DNA of 64,000 nt. Source: a virus. Each line of letters opens with the position of its first letter. The first letter of the stretch is position 1. A program made the position numbers and the translations under genes. The stretch covers positions 93,714-157,713 of the IMG/VR virus record IMGVR_UViG_3300043570_001741; one strand, 5' to 3'. The notes below the pieces were generated by a model. That model did no database searches, had not been told where the DNA came from, and saw only the letters and a program-made list of their open reading frames with translations. Shown here one piece after another: positions 14,681 through 22,572 of this stretch.

Positions 14681-14960
14681 TTTTTTAGACACCGAAACAG
14701 GTGAAGAATTTGAATCATTTATGAGCATTTCTGCTCGTGAAGAATATCTACAAACCAATCCAACAATTCATTCAGTTGTAACATCGGCTGCAATTGTTAG
14801 TGGAGTTTCCGTTACTGGTAAAGTGCCTGATGGATTCAAAGAAGTGCTTTCTAAAATTTCAGAGAATCACAAATCAAGTGAAGTTGCTAGTCGTCATGGC
14901 CAGCGTTCATCAAAAGAAATTAAGACCAAACAATTGGTTGATAAACACATAGGAAGATAA
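14667..14960 (+). CDS. FmdB-like small phage protein, cysteine-free (97 aa)
   Basis: The frame begins with GTG at 14667 after a GGAG site, inside the 3' end of the previous gene. The start MPLYSFLDTETGEEFE resembles FmdB-type zinc ribbons (MPTYEFRCxxCGxxFE) in which the cysteines have been replaced. The C-terminal half is basic. It is a known type of small protein in T4-like marine phages, function unknown. Confidence 0.65.
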   Translation: MPLYSFLDTETGEEFESFMSISAREEYLQTNPTIHSVVTSAAIVSGVSVTGKVPDGFKEVLSKISENHKSSEVASRHGQRSSKEIKTKQLVDKHIGR

Positions 14961-14962
14961 GT

Positions 14963-15655
14963 TTGGCATTTAATCATGTAAAATTGAAAGAGTTGGATTT
15001 CGATTTAAAAGCAATTACAACTGATAGTGGTCGTCAATATCTAACACCTGATGGCCATTCTTTTCCATCCGTAACCACAGTATTGTCGGATTATAATAAG
15101 AAGGCTTTATTTGAATGGCGTGAAAGAGTTGGTGCTGAAGAAGCAAATAGAATTGCAGCCAAAGCCTCAAGTCGTGGAACAAAGTTACATACAATATGTG
15201 AAAACTATTTGATGAATGAATTGACTCCTATAAAAATGACATCCATGATGCCAGATACCAAAGAGTTGTTTCTGTCTTTGAAACCACATATTGATACGAA
15301 CATTGGTAATGTATATTCAATTGAACAAGCATTGTATTCAACTCGCCTCAGATTGGCAGGCCGTGTTGATTGTATTGCAGAATGGAATGGCCAACTATCA
15401 GTGATTGACTTTAAAACTTCTACTAGAGAAAAGTCAGAAGAAGGTATTTTAAATTACTTCATGCAATGTACAGCTTATGCAACCATGTTTGAAGAAATTA
15501 CACATAAACCAATCAATCAATTGGTGGTTGCTATTGCAGTTGCTGATGGTAGTAATCAAATTTTTGTTAAAGAGAAAAGTCAACATTACATTGATTCTTT
15601 AGATAGTTACATTGCTAAGTATTGGAAGAAAAAGTATAAACAACAAGGTGAATGA
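14963..15655 (+). CDS. PD-(D/E)XK exonuclease/endonuclease
   Basis: The protein (230 aa) starts with TTG at 14963, supported by AGGAAG 7 nt upstream. It shows a RecB-like nuclease core: GTKLHTICE (residues 72-80), D136 in GRVDCIAEW, and D149-x-K151 in VIDFKTS. These are the metal-binding residues of the PD-(D/E)XK superfamily. In T4-like phages such enzymes act in DNA recombination or degradation of host DNA. A separate TnsA-like nuclease (gp4) is encoded at 24701-25147. Confidence 0.85.
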   Translation: MAFNHVKLKELDFDLKAITTDSGRQYLTPDGHSFPSVTTVLSDYNKKALFEWRERVGAEEANRIAAKASSRGTKLHTICENYLMNELTPIKMTSMMPDTKELFLSLKPHIDTNIGNVYSIEQALYSTRLRLAGRVDCIAEWNGQLSVIDFKTSTREKSEEGILNYFMQCTAYATMFEEITHKPINQLVVAIAVADGSNQIFVKEKSQHYIDSLDSYIAKYWKKKYKQQGE

Positions 15656-15656
15656 A

Positions 15657-16022
15657 ATGCCAATTACACGTAAACAAGGTTTTATAGAAAAAGGTTGGGG
15701 ACACGAACTTATTTGGGCCACGAATGATAAATATGCTGGTAAGTTGCTGAAGTTTAACAAAGATGCCAGATTCAGCATGCACTTCCATTCCGTTAAAGAT
15801 GAAACATGGTATGTTTTGTCTGGTAAATTCGAAGTGAAATATATTCTAACCAAAGACGCTTCAATCAAGTCTCAAATTCTGGAACCAGGTTCTGTTTGGC
15901 GAAACGAACCTCTTGAACCTCATCAAATCATCTGCCTAGAGGAAGGCACAATCATAGAAGTTAGCACACCAGATTCCGTTGAGGATAACTATCGTGTGTT
16001 TCCTGGAGATTCTCAGAAATGA
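15657..16022 (+). CDS. Cupin-fold protein, sugar isomerase-like
   Basis: I chose the ATG at 15657, just after the nuclease stop; an upstream ATG at 15612 would lie within that gene. The 121-residue protein is a single cupin barrel with the metal motif MHFHSVKDETWYVLSGKFEV. It resembles the C-terminal half of mannose-6-phosphate isomerase/GDP-mannose enzymes and stand-alone sugar-binding cupins. With the sugar genes near 6.3-7.9 kb it may serve glycan metabolism, which is inference. Confidence 0.75.
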   Translation: MPITRKQGFIEKGWGHELIWATNDKYAGKLLKFNKDARFSMHFHSVKDETWYVLSGKFEVKYILTKDASIKSQILEPGSVWRNEPLEPHQIICLEEGTIIEVSTPDSVEDNYRVFPGDSQK

Positions 16023-16690
16023 AAGTTTACATAAGCAAGTATCGATATCACTGGATATCACCATATCATATCTTAGAAAAGGTTTGTTTTTGGGAAAAAG
16101 ACAACGATGTGTTTTACAACCATGAAGAAAAGCCTGGTAACAAGTATGACAAATGGGTGAATCGTTTAAACCCTATCTGTAAAGCTTTACATAAGTTTTT
16201 AGATTTTGTTCATCCTAAAATTGACTATGTGAAGGTTGATAGATGGGACACTTGGTCAATGGATCACACCCTTGGTATGATTGCTTTGCCAATGTTGAAA
16301 CAATTGCAAACAAGCAAACACGGTGCACCAAATGTCGATGATGAAGATGTGCCAGATGAATTGAAATCCACTTCAGCTCCACCAAAAGAGAATGAATGGG
16401 ATACAGATGAGAACTGGCATAAGCGCTGGGATTGGGTAATGAATGAAATGATTTTTGCATTCGAACATCACCTTGACACTAAGTGGGAAGAAGCATATTC
16501 TAAAGGCAAATGGAGTACAAGAAGTGAAGCCTGTAAGTGGGATGAAAATAAGAAACCAAAGATGTTTAAAATGGTTTACAATGATGACCACACACATGAA
16601 ACTGATTATGAAGCTCTAAAGATTGTACATGAAAGAATTGCAAATGGTTTTAAGCTGTTTGGTAAGTATTATCGAAACCTTTGGGACTAA
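16019..16690 (+). CDS. Conserved Trp/His-rich phage protein (223 aa)
   Basis: A soluble protein rich in Trp, Tyr, His and Asp, starting MKVYISKYRYHWISPYHILE. I recall it as a frequent hypothetical protein of tailed phages, without a known role. The middle is acidic and Pro-rich and may be flexible. ATG overlaps the cupin stop. Confidence 0.7.
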   Translation: MKVYISKYRYHWISPYHILEKVCFWEKDNDVFYNHEEKPGNKYDKWVNRLNPICKALHKFLDFVHPKIDYVKVDRWDTWSMDHTLGMIALPMLKQLQTSKHGAPNVDDEDVPDELKSTSAPPKENEWDTDENWHKRWDWVMNEMIFAFEHHLDTKWEEAYSKGKWSTRSEACKWDENKKPKMFKMVYNDDHTHETDYEALKIVHERIANGFKLFGKYYRNLWD

Positions 16691-16705
16691 AAAAGAAAGG
16701 ATAGG

Positions 16706-17269
16706 ATGAAAAGTAAACCAATACTTTTTAGTCTTATATTTGCAACTCTAATTATAACGTTATCGTTTGTAAATATAAACAAATACAATTTGCCAATCAA
16801 AGCACCATTTAGCTCATTGGCACCAGATGTAAAAAAACAAATCACATGTCTAGCCGAAAATATATATTTTGAAGCAGCACATGAACCTATTGAAGGCCAA
16901 ACAGCAGTAGCTTTCGTTACATTTAATAGGTTACAAACAGGCAATTATGCAAATTCAATATGTGAGGTCGTACAACAAAAAACTGGCAATGTTTGTCAAT
17001 TTTCGTGGTACTGTGATAAGACTATTACCTCAAAGCGCTTGACAATCAAGCATACTCCGTTGTATAATGATATATTAGAGATGTCCACTAATCTTTATCT
17101 AAATTTTGAAAGAACGAAAGATGTAACAAACGGAGCAACTTATTATCATGCTGATTATGTAAACCCTGAGTGGTCTAAACTTAAAAAGGAGAAACAAATT
17201 GGCAGGCATATTTTCTACAAAAGCAAAGGTGACAAAATTGACAGAAACAAAGGAATTATCTATGAATAA
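16706..17269 (+). CDS. SleB-type cell wall hydrolase (endolysin candidate)
   Basis: Residues 8-24 form a hydrophobic N-terminal segment, likely a signal-anchor. The rest matches the SleB/hydrolase-2 family of lytic transglycosylase-like enzymes: CLAENIYFEAAHEP with the probable catalytic Glu at 51 or 56, then FVTFNRL, CQFSWYCD, TYYHADYVNPEW and HIFYK at the end. This would cut peptidoglycan at lysis; the anchor suggests release from the membrane without a large holin. Its stop overlaps the start of a small membrane protein. A second, tail-borne lysozyme is encoded at 20479-22380. Confidence 0.85.
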   Translation: MKSKPILFSLIFATLIITLSFVNINKYNLPIKAPFSSLAPDVKKQITCLAENIYFEAAHEPIEGQTAVAFVTFNRLQTGNYANSICEVVQQKTGNVCQFSWYCDKTITSKRLTIKHTPLYNDILEMSTNLYLNFERTKDVTNGATYYHADYVNPEWSKLKKEKQIGRHIFYKSKGDKIDRNKGIIYE

Positions 17270-17474
17270 AGATTTGATTACAATATGTGTATCAATAATT
17301 ATTGTTGTTTGTACCGCAATCATTGGTGCATTCATCTATAATATCAATGACAGAAACAACATGGCGAAAAACATTGAAGCAGCGATTGCTAAAGGTGTTG
17401 ATCCGCTATCTGTAAAGTGTGCATATGAAACGCACACAAACCCAACCTGCATTACATATGCAATGAAAAAGTAA
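17262..17474 (+). CDS. Small membrane protein next to lysin (70 aa)
   Basis: The ATG at 17262 has an AAAGGA site and is preferred over one at 17199 inside the lysin gene. Residues about 6-28 are one hydrophobic span, followed by about 40 soluble residues with two cysteines. It overlaps the endolysin gene by 8 nt, which suggests a lysis role (holin or spanin-like), but the soluble motif AIAKGVDPLSVKCAY also occurs in phage proteins of unknown function. Confidence 0.6.
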   Translation: MNKDLITICVSIIIVVCTAIIGAFIYNINDRNNMAKNIEAAIAKGVDPLSVKCAYETHTNPTCITYAMKK

Positions 17475-17488
17475 ACTAGGAGTATATT

Positions 17489-17761
17489 ATGGCTATCCAG
17501 CAAGTGAGTGTCAATCAATTATCTAACCCAGCCGACCGAGATAAACTATTAAAAGTTATCCGTGAATGTTCTGATGCGATGGTTCGAGCGTCAGCGGAGA
17601 AAGACTTTATCAAAGAAGCAACCGCTGATATCAGCAAACAATTACAGTTACCTAAGAAAATCGTTCAACGAATGGTTAAGGTTTACTGGAAACAAAATTA
17701 CGATGAAGAAGTGGCAGTCCACGACCAATTTGAAACTTTATATGAAACGGTGGTGAAATAA
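17489..17761 (+). CDS. dsbA: DsbA-like dsDNA-binding late-transcription protein
   Basis: The 90 residues match T4 DsbA in length (89), in its helical and charged make-up (KVIRECSDAMVRA, IVQRMVKVYWKQNYDEE) and in place, directly before 33, 59 and 32. T4 DsbA binds double-stranded DNA near late promoters and enhances late transcription. The AGGAG site is strong. Identity rests on synteny plus similarity by eye. Confidence 0.75.
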   Translation: MAIQQVSVNQLSNPADRDKLLKVIRECSDAMVRASAEKDFIKEATADISKQLQLPKKIVQRMVKVYWKQNYDEEVAVHDQFETLYETVVK

Positions 17762-18174
17762 TGCCTAAATTTATCTTAACATGTGAGCACGATTATCCTA
17801 CTGGCTCAAGAAACACATTAGAGTTTGAAGCTGACTTTTTACCAACTGTACTCGAACACTTTAGACAATTCTTAAAAGGTTGTACATTTGAGTTTGATGG
17901 TGAGTTGGAAATTGTTGATGTTGACTATAGCCAAAAACCATCAGAAGATGAGTGTGAAGAAGATTATTCTGTTGCAGGTTCCCAAGCATTCAATACCATG
18001 GCTGGTAATTTGATTCAACCTAAACAAAATGTAACAACTGAAGATTTTTGGAATGAAGCTCCATCTATCGGTGCATTCAACACAAGCAGTCCTAAATGTC
18101 CTGTGTGTGGTTTGCCAGAATCAATTATGAAGCGTAGCGTGTGCTTTGATAAAAACTGTGGACTTAAAAAATAA
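17761..18174 (+). CDS. Conserved phage protein with C-terminal zinc ribbon (137 aa)
   Basis: A beta-rich N-terminal domain (about 60 residues) and an acidic linker are followed by CPVCGLPESIMKRSVCFDKNC, whose spaced cysteines suggest zinc binding. It lies between dsbA and gene 33, an insertion relative to T4, and may be involved in transcription or replication. Start overlaps the dsbA stop by one base. Confidence 0.65.
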   Translation: MPKFILTCEHDYPTGSRNTLEFEADFLPTVLEHFRQFLKGCTFEFDGELEIVDVDYSQKPSEDECEEDYSVAGSQAFNTMAGNLIQPKQNVTTEDFWNEAPSIGAFNTSSPKCPVCGLPESIMKRSVCFDKNCGLKK

Positions 18175-18398
18175 TGCCAACAAGAGATGAAATGGTTAAA
18201 TTCGCCAAAGCAATTGATGTTATTGTTGCTAGAACGGATTACAATTACATTGAAGCCATTCTGGAACATTGTAAAGAAACCGGTCTTGAACTTGAGATTG
18301 CAGCTACTCTAGTAAACGCTAATCTTAAATCTAAGATTGAGAATGATGCAATGGATAATAATATGTTGAAAGAAAAGGGTGCTAGACTTCCTATATGA
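18174..18398 (+). CDS. 33: gp33, late-transcription RNA polymerase accessory protein
   Basis: The 74-residue protein resembles gp33 of marine T4-like phages (FAKAIDVIVARTDYNYIEAI, ANLKSKIENDAMD, ending RLPI). T4 gp33 (112 aa) binds the RNA polymerase flap and links it to the sliding clamp for late transcription. The partner sigma-like gp55 is not in the window. Its place between dsbA and 59 is the T4 order. TAATG overlap with the previous gene. Confidence 0.8.
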   Translation: MPTRDEMVKFAKAIDVIVARTDYNYIEAILEHCKETGLELEIAATLVNANLKSKIENDAMDNNMLKEKGARLPI

Positions 18399-18988
18399 CT
18401 GGTTATGAAACCTTTGGTTTATATCAAGCACTTAAATTACACTTTACACAAGAATCATATGACTTCTTTAAGTACAATGGTAAAACTAATGTAAGTGTGA
18501 CCACATTCGACAATAGAAAAGACAAGTATCATTTCCATAAACTTTCTCGTAGATTATCTCAAAAAGAAGATATGATTGATTTCATTGTTGCTAATCTTAT
18601 TGAAGATGGAAATACTTGGGTCGGCTCTCTTTTGACAGAAGATGCTGAAGTGAATTATCGCAAGCACCAGAAGGTTATACAATCAATTTCCTATATTTTT
18701 GAAAATGAATGTAGGAATGTCTTTAGTGGACTTGATAATCCAAACGAAGCATTGAAGACAGAAGGTGATTATCCTTTACTACTGAAAAGTGGTCTAAGGA
18801 AAGAAGTAAGTATTGAAACTGTTTGCCTATTAAATAATGTTCTTGGTTTTGTACCGATGTGGTCACGTAAGATTGCTGATACGATACATTGGCCTAATTA
18901 CAGGATGAAATTGCTCAAGTATGCCGCATTCCTTCCTAAGGATGATGTAAAATATAAGTTATTATTAAAGAAAGTATTAGATACATGA
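18395..18988 (+). CDS. 59: gp59, helicase-loading protein
   Basis: The start MTGYETFGLYQALKLHF and the following YDFFKYNGKT are diagnostic of gp59. At 197 residues it is near T4 gp59 (217). gp59 binds forked DNA and gp32 and loads the gp41 helicase. The gene is in its T4 position shortly before gene 32, but a HAD phosphatase gene lies between. It overlaps both neighbours by 4 nt. Confidence 0.85.
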   Translation: MTGYETFGLYQALKLHFTQESYDFFKYNGKTNVSVTTFDNRKDKYHFHKLSRRLSQKEDMIDFIVANLIEDGNTWVGSLLTEDAEVNYRKHQKVIQSISYIFENECRNVFSGLDNPNEALKTEGDYPLLLKSGLRKEVSIETVCLLNNVLGFVPMWSRKIADTIHWPNYRMKLLKYAAFLPKDDVKYKLLLKKVLDT

Positions 18989-19470
18989 AGGTAACTAAAA
19001 TTTATTTGGATATGGATGGTGTTCTTTGCCATTTCCAAAAACGTTTCAATGAGTTGTTCGGTGTACAATCATCCGAAGTTCGTAATCGTAAAAACTTTAC
19101 TGAACATTGGCCATTGTTTGTTGCACAAGAACAATTTGAAACACTTGAGTGGTTCCCAGGCGCTCATGAGCTTTTGGAATTTGTAAACGCTTCTGGAATT
19201 GAGATTGAGATTCTTTCTTCCTCAGGCGGTGAAAGATTCCACACCGAAGTTCAGAAACAAAAGAACGTGTGGTTGAAAAGTAAAGGTATTGATTATCCTG
19301 TCAATATCGTTCCGGGTCGTAAGTTTAAATCAGACTATGCAACACCGACCACAATTTTAATTGACGATACTGAGGATATTATTGTCAATTTCAACGCTGC
19401 TGGAGGTATTGGTATTCTTCACAAAGATATCAATGAAACTTTAGACAGACTCAGGATTCTACTTAAATGA
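18985..19470 (+). CDS. HAD-family phosphatase, deoxyribonucleotidase-like
   Basis: The N-terminus YLDMDGVLCHF is HAD motif I with nucleophile Asp9 and acid Asp11. SSSGG near residue 71 is motif II and IDDTEDII near the C-terminus is motif IV. Length (161) and layout resemble 5'(3')-deoxyribonucleotidases. It may dephosphorylate nucleotides made during host DNA breakdown, which is inference. It is an insertion in the 59-32 interval relative to T4. Confidence 0.8.
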   Translation: MKVTKIYLDMDGVLCHFQKRFNELFGVQSSEVRNRKNFTEHWPLFVAQEQFETLEWFPGAHELLEFVNASGIEIEILSSSGGERFHTEVQKQKNVWLKSKGIDYPVNIVPGRKFKSDYATPTTILIDDTEDIIVNFNAAGGIGILHKDINETLDRLRILLK

Positions 19471-19473
19471 TAT

Positions 19474-19481
19474 ACTAAATA
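19474..19481 (+). promoter_or_regulatory. Late promoter variant, ACTAAATA, upstream of gene 32
   Basis: The octamer ACTAAATA recurs at 56895 and 58574, also before genes. Downstream comes a short hairpin (19479-19493) and an A/T-rich leader of about 60 nt. In T4 the gene 32 leader is where gp32 represses its own translation; I see no clear pseudoknot here. Confidence 0.4.
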
Positions 19482-19547
19482 ATGGTACATTATGATATTG
19501 TGGATAAAACTTATACTACGTAATACAATTTATACAAGGAAAAATAT

Positions 19548-20435
19548 ATGACTTCATTTGCTAACCTCAAGCGTAACCGCAACTCATTTGAGAAGCTCTC
19601 AAAAGCGGTAGAAGCAACCTCAACAGGTTCAGACGCAAACTCCAAAGATGACAATCGTTTCTGGCAACCAGAAGTAGATAAGGCAGGTAACGGCATGGCT
19701 GTTATTCGCTTCTTGCCTGCACCTGCTGTTGATGGTGATGATGCACTTCCATGGGTTCGCACATTCAGCCACGGATTTCAAGGTCCAGGCGGATGGTTTA
19801 TTGATAACTGCTTGACAACTCTTAATGAGAAGTGTCCAGTTTGTGAACACAATAACACATTGTGGAATTCAGGAATTGAAGCTAACAAAGATATCGCTCG
19901 TAAACAAAAGCGTAAACTATCTTATGTTGCTAACATTTTGGTTGTGTCAGACCCTAGCAATCCTTCTAACGAAGGCCAAATCAAACTGTTTAAGTTTGGT
20001 AAGAAAATCTTTGACAAGATTACAGAAGCAATGAATCCAGATTTTGCTGATGAAACACCAGTTAACCCATTTGATATGTGGGAAGGTGCTAACTTCAAGT
20101 TGAAGATTCGTAATGTCGAAGGCTATCGGAATTATGACAAATCAGAATTTGCTGATGTGTCTGCTTTGTTTGATGGCAACGATGAGAAACTTGAAGAACT
20201 GTGGAAGAAAGAATTCTCTTTGAAGGATTTCACAGAACGTAAAAACTTCAAACCTTATGACCAATTGAAAGGTCGTTTGGATAAGGTTCTTGGTTTTAGT
20301 GGTGCACCTATCGCTAAGACAAAGGCTGAAGATACAGTTGCAACATTTAAAGATGATGTTTCTGTATTGGATAAACCAATTCAATCTGACGATGATGACC
20401 TGGATTATTTCAAGTCACTCGCTGAATCAGATTAA
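19548..20435 (+). CDS. 32: gp32, single-stranded DNA-binding protein
   Basis: The protein (295 aa; T4 gp32 is 301) coats ssDNA in replication, recombination and repair. The N-terminus has the basic cooperativity segment LKRNRNSF. The zinc site is intact: H75, C88, C96 and C99. The OB-fold core follows, and the C-terminal tail is acidic (SDDDDLDYF), the surface used by gp59 and other partners. AAGGA precedes the ATG after a 60-nt leader, and a strong terminator follows. Confidence 0.95.
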   Translation: MTSFANLKRNRNSFEKLSKAVEATSTGSDANSKDDNRFWQPEVDKAGNGMAVIRFLPAPAVDGDDALPWVRTFSHGFQGPGGWFIDNCLTTLNEKCPVCEHNNTLWNSGIEANKDIARKQKRKLSYVANILVVSDPSNPSNEGQIKLFKFGKKIFDKITEAMNPDFADETPVNPFDMWEGANFKLKIRNVEGYRNYDKSEFADVSALFDGNDEKLEELWKKEFSLKDFTERKNFKPYDQLKGRLDKVLGFSGAPIAKTKAEDTVATFKDDVSVLDKPIQSDDDDLDYFKSLAESD

Positions 20436-20456
20436 ATAAATCCCATGCAAGTGTGC

Positions 20457-20480
20457 AACCCCGCTTCGGCGGGGTTTTTT
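20457..20480 (+). terminator. Rho-independent terminator after gene 32
   Basis: An 8-bp GC-rich stem (20457-20464 with 20469-20476) closes a TTCG tetraloop and runs into six T residues. It ends rightward transcription of gene 32 at a convergent junction. The stop codon of the leftward lysozyme gene overlaps its T tract. Confidence 0.92.
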
Positions 20481-22380
20481 ATGCGACTCTACCAAACAAG
20501 GTAGTAAACACATCATCGAATGCTGATGGTATGTTTGGAGTGCCTTGAGTTCCTTGGCCACCGCCACCAGTTTTACTGTTGTTGGTGGTATTATTGTTTA
20601 TGATAGTTGTTCCCGCTTGACCAGCACTTGCTACTTGTACTGAAGAAGTTGTTAATGCACTACCTGTTGATGGTCTAGGTGGAACCTGAGATGCGGATGC
20701 TACCATTGTTGAACTTGGAGGTGCAACAGAAGGAGAATAACCAGCAAACATGGTAGATTCTTCAGTTCTTCTTTTAACTAAACCAGTATTTACAACATTT
20801 GAAGCTTTATTATATTCTAATATTTTTTGACCAATTTGTTCATTTGTTCTTGTTCCATTAGCTGTTAAAGAATTTAGAGAACCTGATCCTAAATTGTAAA
20901 CAAAAGAAGTTAGTGCATCCTTTTGGCCTTGATTCCAATCATATTTATTTTTCTTAGCAAAATTGTCAACAAAATCAACATCTTTTTTCAATCTTTCTCT
21001 TAAACGACTATCGGCTTCTTTCTCAGTGATAACTTCATTCTCACTATTAGCTTTTGTTCCATATCCTATAGACCATTGTTTATGATCCCAAATAGCCTTT
21101 GCTGTAAATCCTTCTTTTTTCTTCACATAGTTAACCAAATCTTCACTCAAACCATCTGATGGAACTGGAGTTGGACTAAGTTGTTCTGCTGTTGGCCCAC
21201 CTTGGCCACCACGACCAGCACCTGCTCCACCATCGGACGTTGGTGTGGGTGCAATCTTCATTCTTCTCATTTCAGCTGCATCAATACTTCCATCTGCTTG
21301 GCTTTTTAATGCATCGGCATGTTGTATATCTTGCTGTTCTTTAACGACACGAGATTCTTTAATTTCGATAGCTCTTTTACCTAATGCTTCAGCCTCAGCA
21401 ATTTTAGCACGCAATTCATCTTTAGTCCTTATTTCACCTGAGGTAAAGTCAGATAGCTCTTCATCGGTTCTATCATCTTTTAGATAGGATTTCAATTCAT
21501 CATTTATTAAAAAAGTTCTTCTTGCAACTTTTGATGATTGACTACCCCTGTCTTGAGCTATACGCAAATCAGTTTTTGCTTTTGTATTAGCTTCTGAATT
21601 TTTCTTATCAATTAAGTCCATTAACCATTTTGCAGCCAACAGGCCACCAACAAGGCCTAAAAATACTGGACTTGTTAGTAAAGGTAATAATGTACGAAAT
21701 ACGGTACTTATACCTTTAATAACATCTAAGCCAAGGCCAAATACTTTTACTAAATTATCTGGAGAAAATATTGATCCCAATGTTGCAGTAATTGCTGAAA
21801 CAATTGTTCCACCAAGTGTTAAAAGTGGTGCAAAAAGTGTTGATAAGAATCCTAAGATTCCAGTGTTCTTTTCTGGTTCTTTTGATGTTACTGGTGTTGG
21901 TGCCACACCTTTTTGTTTGCCAAATTGTGTCTCATAAGCAGATTCACGCTCACTAGATTTTCTGAAGTACATATCAGCTTTATTGGTTGCTTCTCCGCCT
22001 TGGAGTTTAACCAGTTTGACAATGTTCTGTCTCATCACATTCATGTCTCTAGCTATATCAGGTAGAGTCATTGAATTTTTTGCAGCCAGCTGTGTGTTTA
22101 AACTTACATTTCTTGTTTCATTTGTTAACCCATCTATCTTAGATTCCAATTGCATTGTTGAAATCTGAGGAGCCGGTGCAGATAAAGATGTTGGTGATTT
22201 ACCAGTTGTTCGAGTTGCAGAATATGTTTTGAACAGAGATGGCGCAATGGCAGCTGCCAATCCTTTTTGATTGAACATTCGTCTTGGGTCAATTTTCTCT
22301 AAGGCTCTTTTACCCAAAGCTGATGCTATTCCACCACCTTTTGCTTTTTCTGATTTATAAATTTCTGCTAATCTTGACAT
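20479..22380 (-). CDS. Baseplate-associated protein with GH24 lysozyme domain (633 aa)
   Basis: The first about 170 residues are helical and basic. Residues 173-258 are very hydrophobic, possibly membrane-active. A charged coiled region and a Gly/Pro linker follow. Residues about 409-560 are a T4-lysozyme-like domain: catalytic Glu in KKEGF, Asp in WDHKQW, then SIGYGT, and FVYNLGSG further on. The tail is Ser/Gly/Asn-rich. In T4 the tail lysozyme is part of gp5; here gp5 lacks it and this gene, beginning directly after the gp51-like stop in a baseplate-hub operon, probably supplies peptidoglycan cutting during DNA entry. Confidence 0.75.
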   Translation of the reverse strand: MSRLAEIYKSEKAKGGGIASALGKRALEKIDPRRMFNQKGLAAAIAPSLFKTYSATRTTGKSPTSLSAPAPQISTMQLESKIDGLTNETRNVSLNTQLAAKNSMTLPDIARDMNVMRQNIVKLVKLQGGEATNKADMYFRKSSERESAYETQFGKQKGVAPTPVTSKEPEKNTGILGFLSTLFAPLLTLGGTIVSAITATLGSIFSPDNLVKVFGLGLDVIKGISTVFRTLLPLLTSPVFLGLVGGLLAAKWLMDLIDKKNSEANTKAKTDLRIAQDRGSQSSKVARRTFLINDELKSYLKDDRTDEELSDFTSGEIRTKDELRAKIAEAEALGKRAIEIKESRVVKEQQDIQHADALKSQADGSIDAAEMRRMKIAPTPTSDGGAGAGRGGQGGPTAEQLSPTPVPSDGLSEDLVNYVKKKEGFTAKAIWDHKQWSIGYGTKANSENEVITEKEADSRLRERLKKDVDFVDNFAKKNKYDWNQGQKDALTSFVYNLGSGSLNSLTANGTRTNEQIGQKILEYNKASNVVNTGLVKRRTEESTMFAGYSPSVAPPSSTMVASASQVPPRPSTGSALTTSSVQVASAGQAGTTIINNNTTNNSKTGGGGQGTQGTPNIPSAFDDVFTTLFGRVA

Positions 22381-22572
22381 TTATTTTGCCTTTTGTTGTT
22401 TCAATCTCTCTTTTTCTTCTTCTAAAAACTTCACTAACATATCAATATATACTTGTCGTTCCCAAGGTAACATATTATCCAATTCTGTCAAACTATATTT
22501 GTGGTGTTGCATTAATGCAAAATTAGTTTGATAGTAATTACCTAGGTTATCATAATTAAAATTTAGACGAAA
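22381..22572 (-). CDS. 51: gp51-like extension read by -1 frameshift from gp26
   Basis: This frame encodes 63 residues with a conserved core (HHKYSLTELDNMLPWERQVY) that I associate with the gp51/tail-assembly family of T4-like phages. It has no usable start codon before that core: upstream the frame is closed by TGA near 22605 and holds no ATG, GTG or TTG before the internal ATG. Instead it is in exact -1 phase with gp26 after the heptamer A AAT TTT, nine nt before the gp26 stop. A gp26-gp51 fusion is therefore the natural product. Its stop is immediately followed by the ATG of the lysozyme gene. Alternative: initiation at the internal ATG, giving 43 residues. Confidence 0.65.
   Translation of the reverse strand, partial: FRLNFNYDNLGNYYQTNFALMQHHKYSLTELDNMLPWERQVYIDMLVKFLEEEKERLKQQKAK

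Noticed and set aside
17199-17261. Upstream extension of the small membrane protein
   Set aside because: It would lie inside the SleB gene and puts a charged stretch before the membrane span; the ATG at 17262 has the ribosome site.
22381-22509. gp51 starting at the internal ATG
   Set aside because: This would cut off the start of the conserved segment (YYQTNFAL) and there is no Shine-Dalgarno site; kept only as an alternative to the frameshift.
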